A DNA stretch of 64,000 nt from Artemia franciscana. Lineage: Eukaryota > Arthropoda > Branchiopoda > Anostraca > Artemiidae. The stretch's first letter is position 1; the number at the start of each line of letters is the position of its first letter. The stretch lies in NCBI RefSeq assembly GCF_032884065.1, contig NC_088871.1:18682944-18746943 (forward strand), in the 5' to 3' direction. Below, piece after piece: positions 22,592 through 33,672 of this stretch. A model generated the notes under the pieces. The model worked only from the letters and a program-made list of their open reading frames with translations, was not told the origin of the DNA and did not search any database. The position numbers and the translations under genes were made by a program.

Positions 22592-23876
22592 TGGCCATGG
22601 ATAAAATTGCCGAGGATCTGGAAGATACAGCTAGAAGGCATAATAACAAAATATTGTGCTGATATGTTAATAAATTGAGAGGGAATAAACAGTCCGGACT
22701 TGTCCCAGTTAAAGATAGGAACAGGGCCATATTAGTGATAAGGAAAGAGTTTAAGAGAAATGGGCAGAACATTTTGAGAATGTGCTAAGCTGAGATAGAG
22801 TAGAAGGAAAAGATAGAGAGAAAAATGAAAAAAATATGATACCTTTGATGTGAAGGAAGATTTGTTTTGTGAGAAAAAATTAGCAACAGAGCTAAAAGGA
22901 TTCAAAAATAATAAGCTTCCAGGTGGTAGTGTGATAAATGAGTTTCTTAAATATGGTGGCTCTCAGGTTAGAAATAAGTTACTGAAGATTATTGAAATTA
23001 TTGAATTATTGAAGATTATTGAATTATTGAAATATGATTTTTGAAAGAGGGGAAGCACCTACCGATTTTAGGAAAACCTTAATGAAACCACTGTACAAGA
23101 AATGTCATAAGAGTGAATGTGGTAATTATCGAGGCATTAGTCTGGTCTCTGTAGGAGGCAAATTACTTAGCAATATAATACTTTTTAGACTGAGCGAGGC
23201 TGTAGACAAAGTTTTAAGAGAAGAATAGTGTGGTTTTAGAAAAAGTAGAGGGTTTGTCGACCAGATTTTCACTCTTTAGTTAATTGTTGAGAAGTGCCTG
23301 TGTTATCAAACACCTTTGGTCCTCATTTTCATAGATTATGAGCAAACGTTCGATTCTGTTGATAGAAGAGCTGTAACGATGGTCTTATGCTTTTATGGCA
23401 TACCCGAGAAATACATTAAAGTAATTATAGCTATGTACGAGAATAACACTGCTGCGGTTAAGGTAGGAAATAAGGCTAGCATCTGGTTTAGTATTAAATC
23501 AGGAGAAAAACAAGGTCGTATTCTATCCCCCTTTATATGGATAATTTTGATTGGACTTTGTCTTAAGGAGCACAAGAAAGACAATGGGAGACCACGGAAT
23601 CAAATGGGAAGGAAAAACTCTCCTGGACTGAGATTATGCTGACGATTCATGTATCTTAGATGAAAGTATGAGCAAATCGATTTAACTTCTAGAGGTTTTG
23701 CGAGTTTAGGGTGCTAGATTAGGTTTGAAAATTAATGTTGAGAAGACTAAGTCACAAAGGCTAGGAATAAGTGAAGATGAAATGGAGAAGTTGGATAACA
23801 AAAAGATTGTTTAGGTGGACAACTTCACTTGGTAGCATTAAAGACTGCGTAAATGAAGACCTATATTGGCAAAATA
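22592..23876 (+). pseudogene. Non-LTR retrotransposon reverse transcriptase relic, copy 2
   Basis: Duplicate of 13086-14370. The translated pieces at 22850-23044, 23034-23228 and 23316-23642 are identical to copy 1, with the same stops and the same out-of-frame DYADD. A T-run follows at 23882-23915. Confidence 0.8.
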
Positions 23877-23879
23877 TAT

Positions 23880-23915
<36 letters not shown>

Positions 23916-23918
<3 letters not shown>

Positions 23919-25920
23919 CCAGGGCAATTCGTATCGAAAAATTTGTCGTAGAAACTTCAAAAAGTGAATTTTGGAGGGAAAAACGGTTCGAATCGAAGTT
24001 GAGAGGGCTAGTGCCATTTTTAATAGTCGAAAGTGATTGGAGGGTAACTAACCCCCCTCCCACGCCCACTATTTTCTCAAGCACATTCAATCAATTTTCT
24101 TGTAATAGCTATTTTATTCAACTTAGTTGAAAGGTTAGGAAATTATGTCTTTGAGGGTGACAACCCCCAGAGCCCTCAGGGCAAAGGTTGTAAGTTATGT
24201 CCTGGGGGTATATAAGGTTTTTTATAGAAAGTGATGTCGTAGGAACTTTAAAAAGGGCTCATTCGATTGGAAATCTAGGGGACTAGTGCCATTTTATATT
24301 GTTGAAAGTGATCGGAGATCGAATGTACCCCCCCCCCCCTCCCCCAAGCCCATCATTCCTTCAAACACTTTCACTCAAAATATTGATATGGCCTTTTTGT
24401 TCAACGTAGTTGAAAGGTCCGGAAAATATGTCTTTGAAGATGACCCCCCCCCCCGCTGTCAGGACGAGGGTTTTAAGTTATGCCCTTGAGGCATGTAAGG
24501 TTTTTATAGAAAGTGCTGTCGTAGAAACTTCATAAAGAGCTCATTCAATTTGGAATTGTGAGGACTAGTGCCTCTTTTATTAGTCGAGAATGGTCGGAGG
24601 GCAATTGCCCCGCCCCACGCCCAACATTTCCCCAAACACTTCCAGTCAAAGTTTTGAGATAGTTATTTTGCTCAACGTAGTTGAAAGGTTTGGAAGTTAT
24701 GTCTGTGAGGGTGACCCCCCCCCCCACAGCCCTTAGGGCAAAAGCTGCAAGCTACCCCCTGGGGCATATAAGGTTGATATAGAAAGCGTTGCCCTAGAAA
24801 CTTCAAAAAGAGCTCATTGGATTGGAACTTGAGACGCCTAGTATCATTTTTAATAGTCGAAGGTGATCGGAGGTTGAATGCTCCCCCTCACCACGCCCAT
24901 CATTTCCCCAAATACTTCCGATCAAATCTTGATATAGCCATTTTGTTCAACGCAGTTGAAAGGTCTGGAAATTACGTCTTTGAAGATGACAACCCCTCCT
25001 CTCTCCCCTCAGCTTTCAGGACCGGGGTTTTAAGTTATGGCGTCGGGACATATAAGGTTTTTTTTATAGAAAGTTTTGTCGTAAACACTTCAAAAAGAGC
25101 TCATGGGATTGGAAATTAATAGGAAAAGTGCTCCTTTTATTAGTCAAAATTGATCAGAGGGCAAAAGCCCCCCCCCATCTTCATTCCCTAACACTTCCAA
25201 TCAGAGTTTCGAGATAGCCATTTTGTTCGGCGTAGTTCAAAGGTCCAGAAATTATGTATTTGAGGATGACAACCCCCCCCCCCTTGCTCTCAAGGCAAGG
25301 GTTGTAAATTTTGCCCTGATTCGACATAAGTATTTTATAGAAAACCTGGTCATATAAACTTCTAAGGGGATCATTGGATTGGTAATCAGAAGCTCTAGTA
25401 CCCTATGTAAGAGTAAAAATGATTAAAGGACAGCTACCACCCCCCACACACACACTTCGTGGGGCATCTAATAGAATATTTGAGATAACCATTTTATTCA
25501 AAATAGTCTAAATATCATATAATAAGGCTTTTGGGGTTAAGACAAACCCCTAAAGCCTGAGACTAAGGGTTGTAAGTTATGCCCCATGGGCATTTAAGGT
25601 TTTTATGGAACGGATAGTCGTATAAACATTAGAGGAGGCTCATTTGGTTGAAAATTGGAAGCTATATTTCTCTCTTAAAATTCAAAAGGGATGGAGGGCA
25701 GCTAGTCCCCCCCCCCGACTTTTTCTCTTTACCTTACGGATCTGATTAAAATTGTGAAATACCAAGTTTTGCTGAATATACTCAACAGTGCTTTTAAGGT
25801 TGACATGAGGGCATATAAGTTTTTATGGAATTGACGGGCGTATAAACTTCAGATGGGGCTATTTTGATTTGAAATTGGAAATTATGGTGCCCTTTTTAAA
25901 AGTCAATGTAATTTGAGAGT
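23916..25920. repeat. Satellite array 2, ~275 bp unit, about seven copies
   Basis: The anchor CGTAGTTGAAAGGT (or variants) recurs near 24123, 24404, 24673, 24950, 25221, 25500 and 25775, a period of 270-281 bp. Each unit also has a TTTTTATAGAAAGT block, AAAAAGAGCTCATT, a run of C and TTTTATTAGTC. Units get more diverged to the right. The first ~200 bp are inside duplication unit 2 (a truncated copy is at 14407-14605). A related unit stands alone near 46790-46940. Confidence 0.8.
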
Positions 25921-26121
25921 ATAGGTTTAGCTTTTCCTACTATTAATGGTGTTAGTAAGAATAGAATCTATCCCTGTTTATTTGTTTTAAATATTCTTTT
26001 TTTAAGCAACAGGCTGGAAGCGGATTAGGCTGACTGAAGACTAAATTCTCCAGTGATAAAAATATGCTGTTTTAAGCTAGCTTTCGGTATTTTATCTAAC
26101 TGATTTTTCTATATATTTTAG

Positions 26122-26199
26122 GGACAAAAAAAACAATTGAAGGAACTATTGCTTGCGTGGTTTCACAGCTGGTGTTTGTTTACACAATACAGCAATTTG
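26122..26199 (+). CDS. DOLK: Dolichol kinase, internal coding exon
   Basis: 78 bp. Two bases complete a glycine codon started at 1787, followed by TKKTIEGT, the second half of the dolichol kinase CTP-site motif, and a hydrophobic segment (IACVVSQLVFVYTIQQF). Acceptor TATATTTTAG ends at 26121 and donor GTATGT starts at 26200. It leaves phase 1. Too short for a stand-alone open-frame search, it is supported by splice sites, phase and the family match on both sides. Confidence 0.9.
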
Positions 26200-27742
26200 G
26201 TATGTATGATGATTTACTTTTAAACTGTTAAACTCTTTACTTTTAAACCAATTTTATCTTCATTTATTTCTAATATCCATCTTTTCTTACATTTTTTAGA
26301 TGTAGTTTTTTAAAAGCGTTGCTTGATTTCTATTTTTAATTTTGTAATTTTTATTTATACTCAACTTCCCAAAAGTGAATACGACGGATCTCATGATCCA
26401 CTCTCTCTTTTCCTAATGGCTTAACTCTTCTATTCTTCTCTGCAGATTTAATTGGAAGAGGAACCATTTGAAATTAAGGTTTTTGCGATGTCACTAAGAA
26501 GTCAAAACTTTCTTTGTTGAAACAACTGATTATTATTAAATGACGAGAAAGAGAAATACCATTTTGGTATTTTTGCTCTCCTAAAAAATTTTCGGTTCTG
26601 CAACTTGCATGCTTTTGAAATACCCCAGCCTATTTTGTCTCAAAAAACTCTTGTCATAATATAAATTACAGAAAATAAAATTCTACTATTCCTTTGTATC
26701 TTATACAGAGCCATTTTGGTATAACAATTTTTTTAATCATAGGGGGATCAATCCCATTCCAAAAACTGAGTTTTTTCAAAGAAAACAAGTTTAATGGTGC
26801 TTTTCATATTTGCAACCAGGATTACTTTTAAATCTTATATTTTCTTTTTTTCTCCCCAGATATCTTACTCTTAGGAGATTCTTAGATGTCTCATTCTGGT
26901 CTATAGCAGTAGATTAAACGTATACTCAAAAAGGAAAAATTCCCCAGAGGTCTGAGATTATCAGCATTGCGGGTAGACTCATCAACAAAGTTGAGGTTCA
27001 GACCACAAAAGCCAATGCCCAATGAGACTTGAGGATACTGAACACACCAATAACGTCCTGTTCTCAAGCTAAACCGATAACTATAGCACGGTATCAGGGA
27101 ATTTCTGAAAATAGCGGTCAATTTTAATCGGTTGCGATTTGTTTTCCGAATTGACCTCCAAAGAGCATTCTCCTGAAGTCCTATTCAAAAGCATGCTGAA
27201 ATAGACATCAGTGTCGAGGCATATTGGTTTACTACCTATCTGCTTTATGGATACTGAATTTCCGCTTTTTGATCTTTTCAATATTTTGAATTGTAATGGA
27301 TACTGTTACGCCACTATATTTCATTTTCCCTTCTTAGAGCATTGCCATGTTTTTTTATCACTGGTATTAAAATCAGGATATAAAAAATAAGACATTTAAC
27401 GAAATCTACAGAATTTGAAAAGAATAAATGAAGCTTTATGTAAATGTTAAGAAACTTAATAGGCGATAACAAATTAAACATTATTAAAACATAAGTGGAA
27501 TTTTTCTAGTTTAGCCAAGTTTATATACTGTTTACGGCGCTACTAGTTTTATATCCTATCAGAAACGTGTCAAACATCCAATTTTCTTTGCTTTCCTTTG
27601 TAATTTGGTTCAACCAAGTAGATTCTTCCTGGTTTTTGACAAAATATTAATCACTTTAAGATGTACTTTCAGATCATTTACAATTTATTTGTAAGGAAAC
27701 TCGTGATAGATTTTTCATCTTAATTGATTGTTTTTACTTTAG
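26200..27742 (+). other. DOLK: DOLK last intron (1543 bp), no element recognised
   Basis: Donor GTATGT, acceptor TTTTTACTTTAG, phase 1. The two open frames at 26891-27281 on the minus strand have no recognisable product. No repeat shared with the rest of the window is seen. Confidence 0.75.
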
Positions 27743-27879
27743 CCCCGGATTTCGTGAATGGCTATACATGGACGAAAATCGCCACTGCAGCTTCCGCAGC
27801 AGCCTTAGTTGAAGCATTTACAACTCAAGTGGATAATTTGGTTCTACCTCTCGTTTTTCTCATTCAAATATTACTTTAA
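27743..27879 (+). CDS. DOLK: Dolichol kinase, terminal exon with stop codon
   Basis: Completes an alanine codon, then reads PDFVNGYTWTKIA, AAALVEAFTTQVDN and LVLPLVFLIQILL, ending TAA at 27877-27879. The EAFTTQVDN block followed by a final membrane segment is the expected dolichol kinase C-terminus, and the length after it is normal. The acceptor TTTTACTTTAG is good. Across the four exons 204 residues are visible (84, 90, 26 and 44, with split codons counted once), roughly the C-terminal 40 percent of a typical ~500-residue enzyme. Confidence 0.9.
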
Positions 27880-29366
27880 ACATCAAAATTGAATCCTTAA
27901 CTTTTTTTTTATTGAAATTGATGCATATTAGAAAATTTTCCATGGATATGTGCCATGAATATAGTTGCCTATTGTTAGCATAATTCATATTAGCCTATTT
28001 TGCGTATATATTTGCATCTTGTTCCCCTTTTAGTTCAGGGCTGTGAATGTATATTTTAACGTATTTATTAGGATAGTTCTTCTTTTTATTGGATGTACGA
28101 GTATGTATTTGTTGCTCTATGATAAAAATAGAAAAACAGGAAAAAAAACAGTTAAAAAAAAGAAACAAGTAAAGTTCTTCTGACCAAAATCTGAAAGTAA
28201 ACAACAGCAGAGGCTGATTTTTTAGCACTCATTATCTGAATACTGTGTTATTATGTTGCTCTTAATATGTAGAATGTGTAAAATGCGCTTCCACCAATGC
28301 CATATACAAAATTAATTGCATATAATTATCCAGGCAAGATGGAAAGGAATGGCTTGTATTCATTTTTTCAGTTTTTTGAGGGGCGGGGGTCATCACCCTT
28401 CAGGTTTTTCATTTTATTTTATTGAACGGTTGAATTTCATTTTTCTTGGGACTTTTACGGTAAGAATAGACAAATAGAATATTTATTTTGACGTTTTTTA
28501 TTTTACGTGGCTCTACTATCACTCGTGAAAACCTCGTTTGTAATTTAAAGCTAAAGCGGGGACAAATGTGGAAGTTTTCTGATTAATTGTAGCTCTAACT
28601 TGCTCAATTGGACTTACTTATACAAAATGCGTCAAATTCACGCTAGAAAAGATTGATACTGTTATTCCGAGTGTAAATTTTTTAGGTAAAACAAAAATCA
28701 TCCTTCAACCAGGATTAAGGTGCTAGAAACATTAAGTTTCCTTAAACTAACGAGAGACACGTTGGGTGAAGGTTAACGACCCATTTGATAAAATAATCCT
28801 AATGACGAATAGTAGAACTGAGTTTCGTTGTTGAGATCTTTACGCCTATGATTCTCAGTTCAAAATTAATATTTGTTAGATGATTATTTCATAACAAAGT
28901 GAAAAGGTGCATCCAAGGGTGTGTAGGATATCGATAGTCCATTGGCTTTTAAACGTAAAGACCATGCAACAATTACATGAAATGTAAAATTGGCGAAATT
29001 TACGTCAATATATCTCATTCCGCTTAATAAAATAGCTCAAAAGTAGACTATTTATGTTTTAATTCCCCACCATCAATCAATGTCCTGGAGTAGCTTGGAT
29101 GTCAATAATATTGGTTCATTGATAAGAAGTTTATGTTTAGGAAATCTGAGAAAGGAAAGAATTTTGAAATCCCTTAACTTCTCTACACAGCTAAGAATTG
29201 TTGTGAGGGGCTTTCATCAGATGGGGTGATCTTGTTTTAATATGTCCTATGATGTATTACTTCAAAATTTGTAGATTCATGCCTTTTAGAGGCTGAAAAT
29301 TGTAGTTCTTTTATTACATTGGAAAACGTTTAACTATCACCAAAATACTTGTTGTCATATTCTGTT
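27880..29366 (+). other. DOLK 3' flank, no further gene seen
   Basis: AT-rich sequence presumably including the DOLK 3' UTR. AATAAA occurs at 29026-29031, 1.15 kb after the stop, but nothing else supports it as the poly(A) signal. Short open frames here are not gene-like. Confidence 0.45.
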
Positions 29367-29502
29367 GTTCGTTTGTTTAATATTCTCTTATGTATGTTAA
29401 ATATTCCTACAAAACATTCACATATCTTATATTCTATGTATATATCTAATATACGGATGAAAACATTAATTTTAATTAAATGAAAAATTAACTATTTTTT
29501 TT

Positions 29503-29635
29503 ATTTAAGAATTAACGACGCTTCTTGACTACTAAGGTCCCTGCGTCGGCCCTGCAGTGTATTTCTGCAGCGTGATTCGATCTCTGGGTCCCGTATTACC
29601 AAGCTAAGGTCAAATCCACTGCGCCACCACAGGAC
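29503..29635 (-). mobile_element. tRNA-derived SINE (minus strand)
   Basis: Read on the minus strand: GTCCTGTGGTGGCGCAGTGG (A-box-like), TTGACCTTAGCTTGGTAATA, GATCGAATCACG (B-box-like), GGGCCGACGCAGGGACC, then AAGCGTCGTTAATTCTTAAA. The same unit occurs at 50865-51003 and 62882-63017. The flanks ATTAACTATTTTTTT and ATTAAGTATTTTGTG are a diverged target duplication. The paralogous position near 30480-30500 is empty. Confidence 0.8.
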
Positions 29636-29730
29636 ATTAAGTATTTTGTGCATGAAAAAAGAAAATTTAAATTAATACAAAAATACGGAATGTTCGAACT
29701 TGAACAATCAATTGAAATCAAGGATTTTAG

Positions 29731-29774
29731 AAAAATAAGCGTCGTTAATTCTTAAATAAATAAATAAATTTTAG
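29731..29774 (+). mobile_element. 5'-truncated SINE tail insertion
   Basis: AATAAGCGTCGTTAATTC plus TTAAATAAATAAATAA is only the last ~35 bp of the SINE. It is flanked by GATTTTAG and AATTTTAG, while the paralog at about 30565-30580 reads straight through. This is a severely truncated retrotransposition product. Confidence 0.7.
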
Positions 29775-30358
29775 ATTAATAATGCTAGGGGGTCCAACGT
29801 GGGACTCTTGGGTCCATGTGAAATCTATTATTAAATTGAGTTATGTGAATAATATATCCTAACATTAACATTTTATCTACAATATTTGCAACTCGGTAGA
29901 ATTTTAGCTACTAATGGTCTAATGGTCTACAAAATTGTCAAAAATCTTAACTAAATGGATTCTTTATGCTACAGTGATATATTTAATGAAGCTCGTGCTT
30001 CAGATATGATCTGAAAAAAAAAGAGTCTTCATAAACTGCTAAATAAAAATTTAAAAATAGTACGTGGGAGTAGATATAACAGTTCTAAACGTGTTTGTAG
30101 GTCCTATTTTTTGAGAGTAGGTGACGGCACGTTCCTAAGACTCGATCACGCGTACGCATTTGACCTTTTTTGAGTCAAGTACCTGTTATATCTTGTTTTT
30201 AAGTCGGAATTCTCAACTGCAACTAAGTCGGTTTTAATTCACTGGCATAATTTTTCTGTTCATTATTTTAAAAAAGTGCAGTATCATTGAACATTACAAG
30301 TCCTATTTGAAAAAGAAACGCAAATAGACGAAATTTTTTGAGTTTTCGTCATATTTTG

Positions 30359-30725
30359 TTCTTTGTTTCTTCAATACTTTCTTATGTATGTTAAATAGTC
30401 CTACAAAAACATTCACATGTTTTATGTTCTGTGTATTTATCTAATATACAGATGAAAACATTAATTTTAATCAAATGAAAAATGAAGTATTTTGTGCATG
30501 GGAAAAGAAAATTTAAATTAGTAAAAAAATACGGAATGTATGAATTTGAACATTCAATTAAAATCAAGGATTTTAGATTAGTAGTACTAGGGGGCCCAAC
30601 GTGGGACTCTTGGGTCCATGTGAAATTTATTATTAAATTGACTTATGTGGATAATATATCCAAACTTTAACATTTTACCTTCAATATTTGCAAGCTACCA
30701 ATTTTGAGCTATATTTTATAATATA
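30359..30725. repeat. Local tandem duplication, second copy, left part
   Basis: Homologous to 29367-29890. Interrupted at 30725/30726 by the Helitron array. Its right part resumes at 41400. Confidence 0.78.
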
Positions 30726-31061
30726 CTAGCTGTTGGGGTGGCGCTTCGCGCCACCCCAACACCTAGTTGGTGGGGCGCTTCGCGCCCCCCCAAGCCCCCC
30801 CGCGCGCGTAAGTCGTTACGCGCCATTGTAGTTGTGTCCCTGTGTCCCACCTGTGAATATAGATAGATTTATATATGTGTTTCAAACTACGTAAAAATTG
30901 CGAATATACAACATTCTTGGCTTTCCCATTGTCTGTGCATATACAAAGCCGTATGTACTAATAATGACGTCATATGCAAACGCTCTTTTTACATACAAAC
31001 AAACATGCATACACACAACTCGTTTTTATATAGATAGATAGATAGATAGATACAATACAAA

Positions 31062-32006
31062 TTAACTGCGTAAAACTTGCGAATATACAACATTCTTCGC
31101 TGTCCAATTGTCGCTGCATATAAATAGATTGTCAGGTTTACCGACCCTCGAACATGCAACGTACAATTGTCCATGGGAAAAACAATCAGTATTAAGATCT
31201 ATACCACATTTTTCTAATGATTGACCTTGAGCTTTGTTAATGGTGATTGCAAATGCTAATCGAATTGGGAATTGCAGTCTTTTAAATTGAAAAGGCAGAT
31301 CCGTTGGAATCATGGGAATGCGAGGAATAAGAACAGCCTCACCCTCAAAAGGCCCTGTCAAGATTGTGGCCTCTATTAGGTTTTCCATTGTCTTTTTTAC
31401 GGCAAGTCGCGTGCCATTGCAAAGCTTTGGTGGGTTGATATTTCTTAAAAGTATTATTGGTACGCATATTTTTAGTTGTAGCACGTGTGGTGGAAACCCT
31501 GAAAGATCTATGGAATTTAAAAATTCAGATGGATAATTAACCGCTTCATTTGGTTCCAAAACTGTGTCGACTGACTTGTAAAGGACTGCCTGGTCTCGAA
31601 TCTTGGTCAAAACAATATTGTTGATTTCGTGGACGTCTATATTTTTGGGTGCGAGAATCGCTCTTTCACTTAGCCATTTATTATTTTTATAATTATTTAG
31701 AATATTCGGAAATACTTTTTCAATCAATTCATTTTTGGACGTCACTAAATTACAGAAATCAGCAGGTAGTTGTATACGTCCTGAAATTGAGTCTACTGGG
31801 AGCTTTCCTTTTCCAATTGCCAGCAATTGATCTGAAAATGTTTGACCAGAGTCCTCGTTTTGCAATCGGACACGCATATTTGTAGTTAATTTTAATATTT
31901 TTACGTGTGCCCATAAATTAGAATTTTTCAGGCAAGCATTCATTTCGTCTGCAGGAGTTGATCTAGGTATTATAGGTAATGTTTGCCTGAAATCTCCCGC
32001 AAGCAA
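31062..32006 (-). pseudogene. Helicase C-terminal region in Helitron A
   Basis: A 314-codon open frame starting LAGDFRQTLPIIPRSTPAD and running through [38 protein letters not shown] and [14 protein letters not shown] to NVVYSQVLRS. It shows the undamaged C-terminal sequence that copies 1 and 2 have lost by frameshifts. With Walker A and B deleted it cannot be an active helicase. Confidence 0.82.
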
Positions 32007-33451
32007 GCTTGGTCTGATTCAGGCGGATATATAGAAAACGTTCTGATTCAATTTTAGCATACATATCAACGACAAATTGGTGAAACAATTCCCGGCATTT
32101 TAAGATATAATTTTCTTCATCCTGCCGAATCATTTGTCTATAGGAATAATAATGCATTGCACTGCATTTCTTATTCATTTCTTTGTTAGTGGCTGGATTC
32201 ATCAATTTAATATTAAAGTGATAGCCGTCGGCTCCATCCCAAAAAATGATAGGATATTGTAGGGCATCGTAGCATCGATGAGTTTCAGCAATTCTTAACA
32301 AAACTGATCACCGACCATAACGATTGCCACTTCGTCGATAGTTGGAGCATTGTATCTACGCACATGTTGGCCAGGAGGCGTTTTGTCAGCGGAAATAACA
32401 ATTTTTATGCGTATCAGTAGGCATCAAATCGATGGCTGTTTTGAACAGATGCACTAAATTATTATTTTCGTGGAAAAGATGTTGCAATTGGGAAACGATT
32501 GTCCTTTCAACGTTGGGAGAAATGTCGCAACGTGCATTCAATTCAGAATTTCTATCACTGATGAAGTACAATTTTAAAAATGTATGATTCTCGCCTGAGA
32601 ATGGTAGAAGGGACCCTGCTCTATGATAAATTTGCCCTTTTACTTTGAAAGTAGACATAAATTGATCTGGATTTTCGATTTGGGCTCCAAACGACGTCAT
32701 TTGGAAACATGAGTTGTATTTTCTGATTTTTGACAAAAAAACGCTTAGATTCTGACGTAGTTCCAGTAAGGAAAGTCTTCAATGGCTCTGGTGGTGCAGC
32801 CAATAGAGGAAGTTTAACTTTTCCTGAGGCGCAACACATTCCCATTGTTTCACCATTGAATTTCAAGGCCTTGCAATAGGGACAAATTTTAGACATTGTC
32901 CCGATTTGAACACATCTACTCAAGCTATAATCATCGACTGGGCTGTACCTGAATGCCAGGCGATAACTTTCAGGTTGCTCTGATTCCTCGGCACGCTTTC
33001 TTTTCTTACTTTCTCTATCAGCAGCAAGCCTGATTTCTTGCTGTTCTTGTGATTCCTCGGCACGCTTTCTTTTCTTACTTTCTCTATCAGCAGCAAGCCT
33101 GATTTCTTGCTGTTCTTGTGATTCCTCGGCACGCCTTCTTTTTTCACTTTCTCTTTTAGCAGCAAGTCTGCTTTCGCGTTGCTCTGGTAGTTCCTCGGCA
33201 CGCTTTCTGTTCTTTCTTTCTCTATCAGCCTCAAGCCTGTTTCCTTGCTTTTCTTTTGATTCCTCGGCACGCTTTCTGTTCTTTCGTTCTCTATCAGCCT
33301 CAAGCCTGTTTCCTTGCTGTTCTTTTGATTCCTCGGCACGCTTTCTTTTCTGACTTTCTCTATCAGCAGCAAGTTTTTTGGCATAGACTCTTTGAGCATC
33401 TTCATCGGCTTTTGCCATTGTAAGTTCATCAGTCATTTTAAACTTAAACAT
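31963..33451 (-). pseudogene. Rep N-terminal region in Helitron A, fused to helicase
   Basis: The frame 33451-32621 reads MFKFKMTDELTMAKADEDAQ, six ~23-residue repeats of the RLAADRESKKRKRAEESQEQ type, YSPVDDYSLSRCVQIG and the CPYCKALKF...MCC block. Frameshifts at about 32745 and 32398 lead into MTSFGAQIENPDQF and then, after a small deletion near 32300, LRIAETHRCYDALQYP. At NQTKL (about 32010) the sequence jumps to the helicase region in another frame. The uninterrupted DYSLSRCVQIG here proves where the nested Helitrons of copies 1 and 2 inserted. Confidence 0.83.
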
Positions 33452-33672
33452 TAATAGATTTCTACGTGAACATATATGTCTTAAATATCTTTAATGACGT
33501 CACCGTCATAGCAAAAATGACGACAAATAACTTCATGATTAAATATCTTTAATGACGTCTCCGTCATAGCAAAAATGACGACAACTAACTTCATGACGTC
33601 AGTCGACACAGAAACATGACGTCACCTGACAGACAGACATACAGATAGACAACTTATTTTTATATATATAGA

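Larger units (their letters stand above)
14618..24114. repeat. Tandem segmental duplication, unit 2 (9497 bp)
   Basis: Near-identical second copy of 4962-14605. Differences visible by eye are scattered substitutions, a 5 bp insertion near 16304, a 10 bp deletion in Rep near 19515, a ~30 bp minisatellite contraction near 20920 and loss of ~160 bp around the (TA)n tract near 21217. At its right edge the sequence runs on naturally into satellite 2. Confidence 0.92.
1788..26121 (+). other. DOLK: 24.3 kb DOLK intron filled with mobile elements and satellites
   Basis: Donor GTGAGA at 1788, acceptor TATATATTTTAG ending at 26121, phase 1. The intron contains, in order, unrecognised AT-rich sequence (1788-3122), a hAT transposase fragment, a ~290 bp satellite, two tandem copies of a 9.5-9.6 kb block and a ~275 bp satellite. 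The block contains a Helitron, foldback repeats and a LINE relic. From 25921 to 26121 only AT-rich intron sequence is seen. The exons on both sides join in frame, so the gene is probably still spliced across it. Confidence 0.85.
29367..30330. repeat. Local tandem duplication, first copy
   Basis: Shares with the second copy (30359-30725 continued at 41400-41825) the blocks TTCTTATGTATGTTAAATA, GAAAACATTAATTTTAAT, AAGTATTTTGTGCATG, ACGTGGGACTCTTGGGTCC, GACGGCACGTTCCTAAGACT and AACTAAGTCGGTTTTAATTC. This first copy has two SINE-derived insertions that the second lacks. No coding function is recognised. Confidence 0.8.
30726..33672 (-). mobile_element. Helitron A (deletion derivative)
   Basis: 3' CTAG at 30726-30729 with the GC-rich hairpin next to it. 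The 5' TCTATATATATAAAAATAAG ends at 33672, and A precedes it on the minus strand. It contains the N-terminal repeats, part of Rep and the C-terminal helicase, but one large internal deletion fuses Rep (NQTKL) to helicase (AGDFRQTLP). That removes the HUH motif, the tyrosines and both Walker motifs. It is therefore non-autonomous. The 5' flank has three TGACGTCA sites (33495, 33594, 33617). Confidence 0.85.

Noticed and set aside
26891-27281. Two minus-strand frames in the last DOLK intron
   Set aside because: Short, no recognisable domain, no repeat or splice support.
29026-29031. AATAAA as the DOLK poly(A) signal
   Set aside because: More than 1.1 kb past the stop in AT-rich DNA where the hexamer is expected by chance. 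No supporting downstream element was identified.
32920-33429. 169-codon open frame (MNLQWQKPMKML...) overlapping the Helitron N-terminus
   Set aside because: It is the second reading frame of the 69 bp coding minisatellite. A repeat length divisible by three keeps shadow frames open. The main frame matches the Helitron protein.
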